The translations under genes and the position numbers were made by a program. The notes beneath the pieces were generated by a model. The model searched no databases. It worked only from the letters and a program-made list of their open reading frames with translations, and was not told where the DNA came from. A stretch of 64,000 bases of DNA from Lonicera japonica (Eukaryota; Streptophyta; Magnoliopsida; Dipsacales; Caprifoliaceae). This document shows positions 37,451 through 50,548 of the stretch, piece after piece. Every line of letters starts with the position of its first letter. Position 1 is the stretch's first letter. The stretch covers positions 38,682,099 to 38,746,098 of the forward strand of contig CM038470.1 of assembly GCA_021464415.1 (NCBI GenBank), given 5' to 3'.

Positions 37451-39468
37451 CATAGTGACCAATAATGAAGGAGAGATATGTTTAAAAAGAAATGGATCAC
37501 ATTCAAAATCCTAAATTACTGACCCAAGTTGAGTTATTTTCCCCGTACGCTTACCAAAACTATTAATAACATATCATTATAATACGGTAGGCCAAGACCT
37601 GGAAAAATATTAATTAGTACAGCCTACCATCCTGTATTAGCAATGTTAAACCTAAATTACTCGATAACAAATAAGAAAAACACGGCAACAAAAATATCCA
37701 TTTTATGTTCAAACCATTTAGAATCTCGAGAAACTCAAAGAACAAAAATTATGCAGAATGTTATTTACAATAAAATTTCGCGAAAACTCGTTAAATTCTA
37801 CCATTCAATATTCCATAACAGTGTCCAAGATTACAAATGCAAATTAACACGACAATACAAATTGTCTATCGTCCAAGCAAAGCATCACATAATTTAAAGC
37901 ATGTCATCTTGAAAATACTAGACTTGAAACCACTAGACACTTAAGTTAGCATGTGCACCTTAATTACATGCCACCTCGCCATAACTCCCATGGCCTACAC
38001 AGATCATCTTGCCCTGTGTCTCCCCGTATAATTAGCGGCCATTCCGAACCGGAACCCGCACATGCATATCGTCTAAAGTTCCGACCTTCTTCGGAAGTCT
38101 AGTTATAAGTTTGCAAGCCAAAACATTTTCCCTTCTGCGAGTAAAACCACATATAATCCACTCGTCTATTCAACAATAGAACGAGTACAACAAACATCAC
38201 AAGCAACCATCTGGCTTACAGTCAAGATCATAAAATTTCATTGGTTTTCACCAAAGTTTTCTTTTCACAAAAATCATGGGAAATCCACCCAAGTGTTGAA
38301 TCAAATCCAATATAAAATCACAACAAAGGAGCAGTGGCGTAATTAAGGAATTTTCCTATGACTTCTCTAGTCAATTTTAATAAAACCGACTCATAGTCTA
38401 TGAAACTATAATACTAAAAGAAACTTTATTATCAATCTCAACAAGAATATATACTTGTCCCAAAAACAAAGTCATACTCACACATTTACCAAATACCAAG
38501 TCTAAAAGCTAGCTTAAGATAAATACTTCAACCAATTATTTACTGCTCATAGTATTCCAAACGTCAATCAAGTAAACAATTTCACAAACTAAATACAATC
38601 ATACCACAAATTCTTTTATAACCTCATAATCCCAATTTTAAAGGCTCTTGATAAATTTATTTTAAAACATAAGTTACCCTTGCACAAAAAAAAACAAAGC
38701 AAGAACACAAACAACATCTTAAATAGGCAAAACCATCAATTTCACAGAAATTCTGGGGATAACCAATAATATAAAAATTCCATAAAAATTACACAACATA
38801 GCCAGCCATGTATAGTTTAATATGCACTTGGATTCAACTAAAAATCATTTATATTCTAGGATTTATGAATGTTTTGGTAACATGTATACAATCTATCTAG
38901 GATCAGATTTTGCAGCGCACTGTGTTTGTAACTTCAATAACTCTCAACATAAAAATCATATTTGGTCAATTCCAAAGCCCAGATTCTCCTAACACACAGT
39001 ATTAACTTGCCAAATATTTCCAGAATTTTACACAAAAGTTTAGTACCCAAACCGAACTCAAAACTATAGATGTGTGACAGCAATCTAATCAACATTAGGT
39101 ATTTTAACACTCTGATTTTGTAAAATTGATATCTCCCAAATTAAAAATCATATTACTTCAATTCCAAAGCTACAATACTTGTAACTCATAATATTAGTCT
39201 ATGTACTTTTCTGAGATTTTAATAAAGACATATAATTGAGGTTTTTCGTTAGAAAACTTATAATCAATCGAATAAAAATACAATAAACTACTTTCTCATA
39301 AATTAGGTCAAAAGAAAATCAAAATAATATGCACGAATAGAAACCACAAGAAGAGGATGAGAATCACTCACTATAAATAGTAAAACTTAAATTGATCAAC
39401 CAAAAGAAATCTAAAAGAGCCACCAATATAGATTGACTCAGAACAAATATGTTATATATATATATATA
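37451..39468. other. AT-rich unclassified sequence; no gene seen
   Basis: No open frame with a recognised domain. The 84-codon frame at 37643-37897 is unsupported. A TA microsatellite lies at 39453-39468. Runs of short poly-A-rich phrases and a CCGAACCGGAACCCGC stretch near 38046 could belong to an old LTR, but I could not place ends. Confidence 0.4.
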
Positions 39469-40660
39469 CTAGGGTATCCCCGTGCCATCCGGCACGTTAA
39501 ATTAAATAAGAATTGATAATAAGATAAAAAAGAGTAATGTGTGATGAATCTAAATCGACAAACTTATGTTCAATATATCTTCGTGCTAAAAAAAACTAAA
39601 AGTTGACTGAATTGGACCGACTTGTTTTTAATTTTTAAAGAATATTTTAATCATATTTTTTTATCTCGACAAAATAAGTTTTTTAACAAATTAAACTCAA
39701 TGCCATATGTGAAAATAATTCAATCACGTTTGTTGGTATGATTTGAAAATAGTTCAAAAATTTGAATAATATATTGTGAACACTCCTAAAAACGACATAC
39801 TGAGATGACCAATAATGTACGAACACATAAAGTACGTCATTAAATGTTATTCAATAATTTTTTTTATTTTTTACGTAATTCTATAGTCACGATGGTTCTC
39901 GTTTAATTGATCTTAATTAGTATATTTTAAATATTAAATTTTGAAATTTTTATTTAAGTTATGAAATTTTTAATGTAGAAAAAATGATTGGCGTGTGAAA
40001 GTTTATTGTATTTATATTATTGGTGTTTAATGTTACTCAATAATTTTTCTTATTTTTTTTACATAATTTTATAGTCATGATGGATCTTGTTTAATTAATC
40101 TTGATTAGTAGATTTAAATATTAATTTTTTAAAATTTCTTGATTAGTTATTTTAAATATTAAATATATTTTTTCATTTTAAGATGAATATTGTTTAATTG
40201 GTCTTGATTATTGTATTTAAATATTAAATTTTTTGTATATTATGTTACGGCATTTTTAATGTAAAAAAATTTGTTGGTGTGTGAGAGTTTGCTTTGTGTA
40301 TATTATTGGTGTTAAATGTTATAATTTTTATTTTTTAAAATTAATTCTATAGTCATGATGGATCTTGTTTATTTGATCTTGATTAGTAGATTTTAAATAT
40401 TAAATTTTTATTAAATTTTTTATTTTTTATTTTAAGTTATGGCATTTTTAATATAGAAAAAATTATTAGTGTGTGAGAATTTGTTGTGTGTATATTATTG
40501 GTGTGAGTGTTTTAACTTTGATGTGACATCTTAATGTCTGTATAAAACTCATCTAATGGTGTAAAGTTAATGCACACCATAACATGTATATTTTTAACCA
40601 TTAAATTTTTATACTTTTTGAAAATAAATTTGGTCAAACTTGATGTTTTATAATATATAT
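39469..40660 (-). mobile_element. non-autonomous Helitron-like element (3' end clear, 5' end uncertain)
   Basis: On the minus strand the sequence CGTGCC-GGAT-GGCACG forms a 6-bp hairpin (39481-39496), followed 8 bases later by CTAG and then T at 39469. This is the usual Helitron 3' terminus: hairpin, short spacer, CTRR, T. No Rep/helicase coding sequence is present. The interior carries three to four diverged repeats. The right (5') end, expected to be TC on the minus strand, is only estimated. Confidence 0.55.
39835..40510. repeat. diverged internal repeats, about 180-280 bp spacing
   Basis: The block ATAGTCATGATGGATCTTGT followed by TTGATCTTGATTAGTAG and AAATATTAAATTTT recurs with starts at about 39889, 40071 and 40351. 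A partial copy lies at about 40180. Each full copy ends in a TATATTATTGGTGT-like block. Confidence 0.7.
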
Positions 40661-41515
40661 GCATGTATCGAAATCCACAGAATAAAGGTGAGAAACACTC
40701 ACTAGATAATCGAAAGGGGAAGAACCAAGAGTATTCTGTGTTTACTCAGGCTCTCTATTGCGTCTCTTCTTCTTCTCTACAAGCGACCATATGAAAATAC
40801 GTAGTTTTCTCTTCTCCCTAAAACCTTATTTGTGTTGAGAACTTAACTTATATTCATGCTAGAGTTTTCTCATCTAATTTGGACCAATTAAAATAAGTCT
40901 TATAACAAATAAAAGAATACATTTAAATTTACCCATTAAATTTACGCAGTGGCCCATCTAATTATAATTACTCAAGACCTCAAACTAATTTTCTTTTTCT
41001 CTAATTCCCGCGGGTCAAACTCACAGCACAGTCAGGTCAACTTTCAAAAATCATAACTAATTCATTAAATGTCTAAATGTAGTGAAATTTGTGCTGAAAC
41101 TTAAGCCCATCAAGTCTAGTCTAAAAAAAAATTAGTTTCATATAAAAATTCTCAACATGATAAAAGATATGAATTTTCAAAGGAGAATATATCAAAACTT
41201 TAGGTTTCAAAACTAATCATATATACTTTAAATTATAATTTTTAACATACTATAATAAATTGGCCACACAATAAATGCACCACAAGTATTCTTCAAAGGA
41301 GAATATGATTTAATCTCAAACCGTGACATTTAATTTGAGACGGAGGAATAACCTATAATATGACATAGTATTCTTCACCACACTAATGCATGTCTCACAT
41401 TATAACATGTATAAATGGCAAAGACTTAAAAGACCCTGCTACACAGTGGCCAAGTTATCTAGATATCCAAGTTTGACTAGAAGCTGCTACACGGTGGCTA
41501 AGCAATCTAGATATG
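40661..41515. other. unclassified AT-rich sequence; no gene seen
   Basis: Contains a CT-rich patch (about 40745-40785) and no open frame with a recognised domain. Confidence 0.4.
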
Positions 41516-41661
41516 AAACTTTATCACACTTGCAATTTGCCGAAAACATAACCTTATTTCTTTTGAACAATGAGGAGAATTTCAAGAACTTGATTGTGAT
41601 ATTGAAAATCTTTAGTCTTGTTTCGGGTCTAAAAATAAACATGACCAAAAGTGTCCCTTAA
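41516..41661 (+). pseudogene. LINE reverse transcriptase scrap
   Basis: The translation reads LSHLQFAENITLFLLNNEEN then FKNLIVILKIFSLVSGLKIN and MTKS. This matches the catalytic FADD region of plant LINE reverse transcriptases (normally SHLQFADDTLLF ... VSGLKINxxKS). The catalytic pair is changed to EN, so it is inactive. It is flanked by unrelated sequence and ends in a stop, then a poly-A run at about 41668. Confidence 0.75.
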
Positions 41662-41669
41662 TTCTTAAA

Positions 41670-42322
41670 AAAAAAAAATCCCAAATTGATAGTTCAAATT
41701 CAAAAGACTGCCATTAAACACCACACACACATTAATCACAAAAGAATAGCTCGATTAGTTCAAAGAAAGATGCGATCGAAATGCCGGAAAATTAAAGTTT
41801 TTCTATAAATAAATTAAAAGTGGAAACAAGATTAATATCTATATGATTCTAAGGAAGCAAAACTAAGACTAAATATGTAATTAAACAAAGATATGTAATT
41901 AAGCAATGAATGTATTACACGGCAGATTCACAAATGAGAGAGAAGTTAGGGCTCGAAACTATTCACTGTGTGTATGCGTGTGTGTTAGCTGCCACCTGTT
42001 CTAGGGCTCAAACTTACACTCACACATATATATAAGAGCTATATTATACACATACACTCAAACACACATATATAGAGAGAGATAGTAGTATACGTACTTG
42101 TGAGATGGTGGTGCGCTGGTGGAGAGAGTGAGACGGTGGTGCGCTGGTGATAGAGGATTTGGGGGAGGAAAGTTTTTGGATTTCTCAAAGTTAATTTGGG
42201 TGGTGAGCGAGGGCGGTGGTGAGCGGAAATGAGGGAGGAGGGAGAACTGAGAGATAGCGGGAGAAGGAGGATTGTTTCGCGGAAAAATGAAATTGGGGTG
42301 AAGGGTATGATTTATCCTATTC
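41670..42322. other. left flank of the viral inverted repeat; no gene assigned
   Basis: A TATATA/GAGAGA-rich stretch around 42020-42090 is followed by a G-rich block (42100-42290). The 88-codon minus-strand frame at 42058-42324 is proline- and serine-rich and low in complexity, so no gene is called. If the viral pair sits inside the CACTA element, this flank should be CACTA DNA, but no CACTA terminus is visible. Confidence 0.4.
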
Positions 42323-42360
42323 ACTTGGGCGACGTAGGTATTTAAGTACGTCGCCTAGGA
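42323..42360. repeat. CACTA-type hairpin at the left outer end of the viral inverted repeat
   Basis: Contains GGGCGACGTAGG and TACGTCGCCTAGGA arms around a short centre. It is the exact reverse complement, centre included, of the hairpin at 58206-58243 on the other side. The core GGCGACGTA/TACGTCGCC is shared with the subterminal repeats of the CACTA element on the right. Confidence 0.85.
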
Positions 42361-43047
42361 AATATAGGGGGGACTTATTCGTAGTTAATGACTACGCAAC
42401 AAGGGGGGAAGAGACACACTCTAAACAAGACAACAAAGAGAAAAGAAATTAACACATGACACAACAACGGGTTTCTGGATCAAAACAACAAACCATATGA
42501 GAGATGATAAGAACATAACAGAAACAAAAGATTAAAACACATAAACCTGAGATACCAAGAAGACCAATAATTATGTAAAAAAGGAGGGGCATCACTTAAA
42601 CATAAATAGGACTAGTAACGGACTTACTCTGACTCACATAAATGAATGTGAAAATGTGTTTGACAAGGATCAAACATAAACCAGTACCAAGAAAGATAAG
42701 AACACCAAGGATAATATAAAATAAGATAGACATCTTATAAAATACGAAAGACTCTCATGGAGAGATTACAAACTTTCTCACACTAGCACACTTACAAATT
42801 AGAAAACTCGATGATCATACAAACTAATGCTAGCTCCTTTTATAAGCGAAGGGCTTAGCTACAATCCAAATAAAGGAGGACCAGCTGTCCAAAAGATAAA
42901 GAGATAAGATTCTCTTTTATAAAGTAAAAGCTTACAATATTCGCACGCCAAAAGCAAAAGTAAATAAAGAAAAGTAAAGCAAAAGATGCTTCACAAGCAG
43001 ATGTCGGGGCAGTGGAGGAATGCGTCATGCATGACGTCAGTGAGCAC

Positions 43048-46000
43048 TTAATCTGTCTCATTCCCGTCATCATCCCAATCCCAATTATTTCCGCCATACA
43101 GAGGAGAATAGGGACTGTAAGGACCATCATCATCATCTGGACTAGTAGCAGCAAGCTCGTCAAGTTCATTGGCAAAAGCCATTAGATTAGGATCATCTGG
43201 TTCTTCGTCGCTGCTATTATCACTGATTCCAACAAAAGCTTCGGAATCTGAACTTAAATCACCATAGTCCCAGCGGTGAGTAGAGGCGTAAGAGTACAAG
43301 TGTTCAAACAGGAGAACAACGTTATCATTTTCAAGAGAACTTTGCCACGGATCATGAGAAAATTTAACAAAATCTGGAACAGAATCATAATCAACCTTAT
43401 TTAAATCACATATGTTCCTTAGAAAAGTAACATAGTCAAGATCGTAAGGTTCTTTGATAGATTTTGATAAATTGCGGGTAAACCAAGCTTCAATGGTGGC
43501 GTTAGAGCCATCTGGAAGGGGAGTCCTGAGAGGTTTGTGAAAATGGATTAAACAGTAAGTATGGTAGTGAGTTTGCAAGGCTTCTTTCCATTGGTCAACT
43601 GTTTTAAACCATTTCAAAAAGGTAATAAAATTATATGAACTAGGAAGTCCATATAGTTCTTGGTGAGCGGTCTGGATCTCAGGCTCTGAAGTGGCAATCT
43701 GAATATACAAAAGCAGGTCCGCTGCTTTGAAGATAAAACCAATATGGTAGACCTGAGTAAGGTACCATAAAAAGACAATAGCAATCTTGGGGACACGGTA
43801 ACAATAGTGGATATGGAAAAGAGAACAGAATGGGTAATCAGGATGAAGGCGTAGTCCTCTGAAACAAAGACCATGCTTCTCAAGCAATATACACAAATAC
43901 TTGAAAATTTGTTCTTTTCCACGGGAACAAAGAGTGCGATTGAGAACTCTGTCTTGAAGCTCATAAGGAAGATAAGGAATGGCTTTTAACGGATCAATGT
44001 TTGGATCAATCTCTGAGAACTGGAAAGGAGGGGGGAACGGAGAGGGATTTGAGGAACTGGCCATATCTGAGGGAGAAATTTGGGCTAAAGTATAGATGGT
44101 AGGAAGGATTGGTGAATTTCTGAGAAGGAACTCGTTGAATTTATAGGGTTTGCAAAAGGGTTCCTTTTCAAAAGGGGCGATGTGGGATACAAAGCTTAAC
44201 TCGGAAGGTTTGCTTAGCTGAGGAGGTTTTCTTGAGAAAAAATCAGCTATAACATTATTTTTGCCTTTAAGATGTTTAACTTCATAATCCCATTGGGAAA
44301 ACCATTCTGCCCAACGAAGTAATTGAGAGTTAGGAATTTGCTTGTTTTTAAATTGGATCATCGCAGGAAAAGATGACATGTCCATCTCTATTTTGAAATG
44401 ATATCCAATTAAGTGAAACTGGAACTTCTCAATTCCTCTTCTGACTGCAAGGATCTCTTTGAAGGTGCTATGATAGTGAATCTCACCTTGCTTAAATCGT
44501 CCTGACTTGTATCCACACGGAGTTCTAACACCATTCTTTTCTTCAAGGAGAATTGCTGCCCAAAATTCGTTACTTGCATCAGTCTGAAGGATGCGCTGAC
44601 CATCTGCGGGAATTTTCAATCTGGGGAGTTGAGTTGTAAGGGCTTTCAACTTCTGGACTGCTTCAGCTTGGGCTTTTGACCATGGAAGTGGAGACTTCTT
44701 GAGAAGAGCTGACAGAGGAGCGGTGTAGGTTACAACCTTTGGGATAAACGGAGACATGTAATTAACCAAACCAAGAAATTGCTGAATTTGAGTTTTGGTG
44801 GTTAATTTGTCAGGGAACTTCTGTAAATCCTTTGAGATATGCTCTTGGAGTTGAATCTTGCTATCTTTGATTTGCATGCCTAAGAAATCAATCTCAGGAG
44901 TTCCAATTATCATTTTTCTTTTTGATAACATGATTCCATGGGTGAGAACAATATGATGAAAATGGTGAAGCAACTGCAAATGTTCAGCTTCAGAGGAGCT
45001 AAACAGGAGGATATCGTCAATGAATATTAAAGCGTTGGCTGCAATTGGTTCGAAAATTGACATCATCGTTTTCTGGAAGATGGAAGGAGCATTCTTGAGT
45101 CCAAAGGGCATAACAGTCCACTGGTAATGGAAACCAGGGATACAGAAGGCGGTTTTCGGGCGATCATCTGGGCGAATGCCGAGTTGCCAAAATCCGGCTT
45201 TGAGATCAAACTTGGAGAAGATGTTGGCATTGGAGAGGTGACTGAATAGCGAATGCTTCTGAGGTAAGGGAAATTTATCACTGGCCAAAAAATAGTTCAA
45301 CGGTTGGTAATTAATTACCAATCGCATTTTTCCTCGGATCTGCTCAGAACGTTTATTGACATAAAAGGCTTCGCAAGCCCATGGAGACGTTGTGTCTTCA
45401 ATCAACTGTTGCTGTTTGAGGGATTGTAGTTCTTTTAGGGCAAGAGCTTGATGTTCTGGATTCATTCCAGAATGAGAGGCTCTGGTAGGGTTTACATCCT
45501 CATTTAGCTTGAAAGGAAGAGTGACAAAAAACTTGCTGTTTCTCCATAACGGGTTCTGACATTTGGTGAGGAATTCTGTATGATTTTCAGCACATGACAT
45601 GGTGATTATTTTCTGGCGAATGTCATTTATTGAGAGACTGGGGTCAAGTGGAGGTGAAGAAGCTGCTTGGTAGAAATCAAGAACTGCTTGCATATCATGC
45701 CAGGGAAGAAAGAATTTCTTGTAGCGTAAACCACTGTCCTGGAGTTGTACTGGCAGTTTCTTAATAAAATCCCATCCTAACATGATCGCATCCATTGGAA
45801 CGGGGCTTCCGTAAACGGTATGCTTGAGGCGTAGGCCTGGAAGAATCTGGATGAGGATTGGCTTAGATACCATTGTACCATACATAACTTCACCGTTAGC
45901 ACATCGGAATACTATGCGACAAGGCTTCCAAAAAGTGGATGGCAATAGGGATGGATTTACAAGAGTGCGGGAGGCACCTGTATCAAAGAGAGCAAGAACT

Positions 46001-49000
46001 TTGATAGGCTTTGAATAGGCTTCTGTAAAAAGCTTTACATATGCATGGGGAGTTTGAGCCACAAATAGTTCTTCTTCTTGATTTGAACAGGTCAGTTGCT
46101 GTAAGTGAAATGCTTCATCACTTGGGAGAGAGGATACTACGCTTTCATTTTCACTAGCAGGTTCACTTTTTGCTTCTGATTGCTCAGAATCAGTATAAGC
46201 GATCTTCATCAAGCTTTCAGGAGATGCTTCATCTTGGGCAGATAGGACTGATTCAACATCGGATTCTGCAATATCCGGAGCAAGCTTGTGTAGAAGTGCC
46301 ATGAACTGGGCCTTCTTTTCACCATTCGGACAATTCTTCGCATAATGGCCTGGCTTTTTGCAAATGAAACATTTATCTGTCTTCTTTCCTCGGAATGTCC
46401 TTTTCTTGACAAATTTGAAGTTCTTGAACTTCTTCTTCTTCTTCTTCTTGTAGGGTTTGACAAAGTCATTTGAAGAATAATTGGAGGAGCGAGAAGACTT
46501 TCTAAACTTCTTTTTCTTTGCATGGCGCTTATGCTGGGAACAATCACAACCTTCTTTATTCTTGCACTTAATTTTCCAGTGATCTTTGTTGCAGGCCTTG
46601 GAGAGCATTTTGCTTGTTTTCTCCATTTGATCCATAAGCGTCTTCTGGTTACAAATCCTTTCAACAGAATCTGTAAGGAGCTCATAGATTCTTCCCAAAG
46701 AGAGAGTTTTCAGATCAAGCTTTTGAATTTTTAACAGCTTCTCTGCTTCTGAAACAAGGGCATCTGGGAAGGACTGGAAAAAGATTTGTTTAAGGTTGGG
46801 ATCATCAATTCCACCAAGAATGTAGAATCGTTTTGACATTCGATCATAATGGCGTTCGAGATCAGCTTCTTGAAGTGAACAACACTTCATTCCCATAAAT
46901 TCTGCACGTGCGATATCACCAAATTTGGACGGAGTTCCAACAAACTCATTGTAAATGGTACCGAGGAAAACATCAATAGAGGTAACTTGCTGTAACTGAA
47001 GTTGCCTATATTCTTGGAGGGATTCGTACCAATCATACAAACGTCCAGATAAGCGTGCCAGAAAACGCTTAAATACAGACCGTAAATCATAAAGCTCATT
47101 ATCTGCAATAATCCAAGCTTTAAATTGGAAGAAACGGTCACGCCAAAACTTTGGTTTAATATCATCAATGGTAAATCGAAGATGGTTCTCTTGGTGATGG
47201 TTTGTGGGAATAGTATTGGGTGGAGGAGCAGGATTTGGTTGAGGATTTTCTGGTGGGTCTTCAACCATTGGCTCATTGGTTTCATTTGTAGGTTGGGTTC
47301 CTGAGGCCTGAGCGGCATACAACTGTTCAAAAGAACCAAACAAATCATCTGACTCAGTTTTAACAGGAGTATGATCAGGTAAGGTAAGAGCTCTTAGGAA
47401 AGAGGCTATTTGGTTGGTTGGCTGACTTTCGTGGATTTCCATAGCAAACATATCCATAGGCTTGGTGGAAGCACCTTGGATAATATCAGTAGCATCTGAT
47501 GGGTGGCGGTAAGCTTCTGGATTAGTGACTGGAGAGGTTTTGGTTGCTTGAATAGCTGGTGTGGAAGATGGAGGGCGAGAAGTTTGGAGGGGTGTTGGTT
47601 CGTTAAGAACAATGCCACGGGCTTCTCTGGCAGTAGGAGAGGGTTTGGACCATTCAATTTCAGAGGGATGTTTTGCTTGGAAAGGGTAGTTTGACTTACG
47701 AGGTTGGAACACCGGTTTAGGGGTTGGTTTAGGCTTTGGAGGAGAATTGGACCATGGGGGTAATCTCCTCTTGGGTGGTTCATCCCAAAGATTGAGGGAA
47801 GTAGAACGAGGGTTGGCTAAAGAATATTCGGCCGGATTAAAAGTGGATTGGACGGGCGGTTCAGTTGGATAAAAGATTGAAACATCCGGAATGTCACGAG
47901 TGTTTGGGAACAAAGATTTGGGCCTTTCTTGAGAGTAAGCATAATTAATTGCTTCACTCCGCTCAATAGATTCAAGCTGAGCTAAAAGGGCTCGTTTCTC
48001 TGCTTCCTTTTCTCGGAAGAAGTTTGAAGTGGCAGCAAAATCATTAACTGTGGTGGCAACATACGTCATTTGGTCATGCAAGTTCCTGATTCTCATTTTA
48101 ATATCAGCAATCATTTCAGGAATAGTGGAAAGAGAAGAAATCTTCTTATTCATCTGCTGTGTTTGCTGGGCAATTTGAGAGAGGACCTTGTTCTGTGCCA
48201 TTGCATTTTTTGCTTGCCAATTTAATGCTGCTTCAGCCGCTGTAATCTTTTTCACCTGTCCATCGGAACCAATGGAAGTAGGATCCGGAATTTTCCAACG
48301 ATGACTCACATGAGTTGTGAGGTTATCAAAATCTTCTGCTGGGGGAAAATTTGGTTCTGGGGAATTTGGTTCTTGAGCCATATAAAAACATGGGAGTGGT
48401 TCAGGCTGTATCTGTTTAGGCGGAGAGTAACAGGAGGGTGCTTGGCGGTAGGGACGGCCAAGAGCCTTTAGGGCTTTCTGGGTGTAGGGTGAAAGACGTT
48501 GAGGAGGTGGTTGTGGTGGAGATGGGTTTTGTGGAGGCGGTGGAGGCTTGCACTCTGGGACTTCTGGAGGAGGTATAGGTTTAGGCCTGTCTCCATAAGT
48601 GACATAATAGTTAAATTTGCCACTTGGTTCACCAAGAAGATCAACTGTAGGGTCACCTGCTTGGTAACGTTCTTCTAGAAGTTCCTGAGAATTTAAGGCT
48701 TTTCCAGCCTTCTTTTTTCTGTACAATCTCAATTCTGCCGGTTCTAACTCTGCCTCAAACGCTAACTCTTCACAATCGTCACAACAACAGTCATCACATG
48801 GGATGTGCACCTTTGGTTTGGAGAACTGATACACAGGTTTGCCATGTCGGTTAAACGACCAGATTGGCAAAGAACCATTTTCAAGGACTGGATCTGTGGG
48901 TAACCTGCGTATTTCTTGCATCATCATGAGTTCAGTTTGAAAAGGGTTTCGCTCAGGAGAAACTGGAATATTTTTCTTACTGAATCTCATTTCAATTTGT

Positions 49001-49917
49001 TTATCAGCTCTGCGGGTATAAGTGGGGTCAGTCTGCTGAAAAGACTCTGTGTTGGCTTCCGCCTGGAGCTTTTCGTAGGAAGTAACCCATACTTCTGGTA
49101 AAAGAGTCACAAGTTCATCACGAGTGAGCTGACGGGGAACATAACTGGCGGTGTGAGCTCGATCGGAATCAATTGTGAGCATGAGGGCTTCTGATGTAGA
49201 GGATCCGGGAATACAGAGATCATAGGAATGATTCTGCACACGGTAGACCATTTGCTGGTGGATGGTTGCTGCTGCAGTACCTGGGATCATAGAGACACCA
49301 GAGATCTGAACCTGGATCTTCAAAGCAGAGCAAACATACGGGTCACTGAGAGGGATATTGAAATTAGGATACAATGTAAAAAACACTGTTCCGGCATTCA
49401 ATGTGGCTTGAACATTGCCAAGGATTGCTTGCTGATAATTTGTCAGCCGTGAATCAACAAGAGCAATACGGGCAACTGCTTGTAAACCTTTGCGTCCATG
49501 AAAAGTAACAGCAAAACGGATTGCTCCGAAATGCAAGTGGGTATAACCTTGGGAAAAGGCTAACCGAGAAATATCTGCGGAAATCGGGACAGTGAAGAAC
49601 TGTTCTTCATGTCCTGATTTGACGAACAAAGAATCAAAAGGAGTACATTGAACAAATTCACGAACTGAAAGTTTTGATTTGTCAGAGACGACTAGCTGTT
49701 TGACTCTTTTGGTGAAAGACTCAGAAGAGGGCTTCTGAAAGACATGATAGGGATTTGTGATAGCTAATTTAGTTTAGGGGATTTTTGTGTCTGGGATATG
49801 TGTGATTTCATACAAAGACTCAATTTTATCACTACGAGAGCTATTAGACCTAAAAGACTCAGAAGGACCTATAGACTTAGAAGAAGAAGCAGACATGGAC
49901 TTGGATTTGGAAAACAT
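43048..49917 (-). pseudogene. pararetroviral polyprotein, left copy, early nonsense codon
   Basis: ATG at 49917. Codon 48 is TAA (49774-49776) where the right copy has a glutamate codon; after it the frame stays open for over 2,200 codons to the stop at 43048-43050. Domains by right-copy numbering: movement protein about 95-260; coiled coil about 550-660; capsid-like region about 920-1130, then Lys-rich stretch and zinc knuckle CFICKKPGHYAKNC about 1185; protease ALFDTGASRTLV about 1313; reverse transcriptase about 1480-1720 with FIDDILLFS; RNase H about 1780-1900; then a C-terminal region of about 330 residues of unknown function with an acidic end. Downstream of codon 48 all key residues are present. 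Without that stop it would resemble the roughly 2,200-residue polyprotein of petunia vein clearing virus in layout. No expression can be inferred from sequence. Confidence 0.92.
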
Positions 49918-50010
49918 TTAGAATAGATAGGCAACAAATGATTTTTAAGAAATTTGGTTATAAAATATGCTTTCGATAGCAGATAAACAAAACACTTTGG
50001 GTTTTTAGAA

Positions 50011-50548
50011 TAAAATAAGTTTGCCTAGTTATGATTTATGTCTATCCGTGAGTAGTTCTTCAAGGCAAACTTATGATTTTACGAATTTTGGTAATAAACT
50101 ATTTTTTCCATAACAGCTGATTAAAATATTTTGGTATAAGAAAAAAGATTTTTTCTTCGTGATATTTATACTATGATTAGTATGAAAATTCTGAGGAATG
50201 ATAAGTATGCTCTACAGCTGCCATTTATCTTCTTCTTCTGATTTTAGTATGCTCTGTGACTGCCATTTTGTATGGATCTCTCACATCAGAACACTCAGAA
50301 TAAGTTGTTTGGATCTCCTGTATCAGAAAGCGTTCGTTCTAATTTTCTGAACACATGTATAAATCTTTTGTTTACACACAAGGTTATACTCACATATATG
50401 GACAGGTGTTTGAGCGCCGGGTTTTAGGCGATGGACAGCCGTGTGTATGCCCGATAAAGGCTCGCAGATTGTGGTCAAATATGTGATTATGGATTTTGTG
50501 ATAACAAAAGGTCGTCTTTAGATCCCAGATCTACTTAGATTATTGCTT
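50011..50548. other. spacer between the viral arms
   Basis: 538 bp that is not part of the inverted repeat. The left part (50011-50160) is AT-rich and holds a hairpin with TAAGTTTGCCT arms (50026-50093). The right part has several short upstream ATGs and could be extra viral leader retained only by the right copy. TGTATCAGAAAGC at 50319 is a weak partial match to a tRNA-Met primer site. Confidence 0.6.

Larger units (their letters stand above)
42323..50010 (-). mobile_element. endogenous pararetrovirus (Petuvirus-like), left arm of a giant inverted repeat
   Basis: The whole 7.7 kb arm is the reverse complement of 50549-58243 with very few differences. It contains, on the minus strand, leader end, polyprotein (43048-49917), intergenic promoter (as-1-like sites 43023-43039, TATA box at about 42839-42846) and leader start. 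The caulimovirid type is shown by a movement protein, zinc knuckle, aspartic protease, reverse transcriptase and RNase H without integrase or LTRs. A single polyprotein frame is characteristic of genus Petuvirus. Confidence 0.9.

Noticed and set aside
41386..41515. The repeated CCTGCTACACAGTGGCC / AGCTGCTACACGGTGGCT pair as a functional motif
   Set aside because: Only two loose copies, upstream of a LINE scrap, with no further support.
42058..42324. 88-codon proline/serine-rich frame as a gene
   Set aside because: Low complexity produced by G-rich sequence on the other strand, and no homology recognised.
46522..46734. Antisense and alternate-frame open frames across both viral arms (for example 46209-46685 and 47406-47783)
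   Set aside because: They shadow the polyprotein, occur mirrored in both arms, and match no protein family.
50319..50332. Alternative viral primer site TGTATCAGAAAGC
   Set aside because: Needs a gap and several mismatches to match the tRNA-Met complement; the site at 58004 fits better and is present in both arms.
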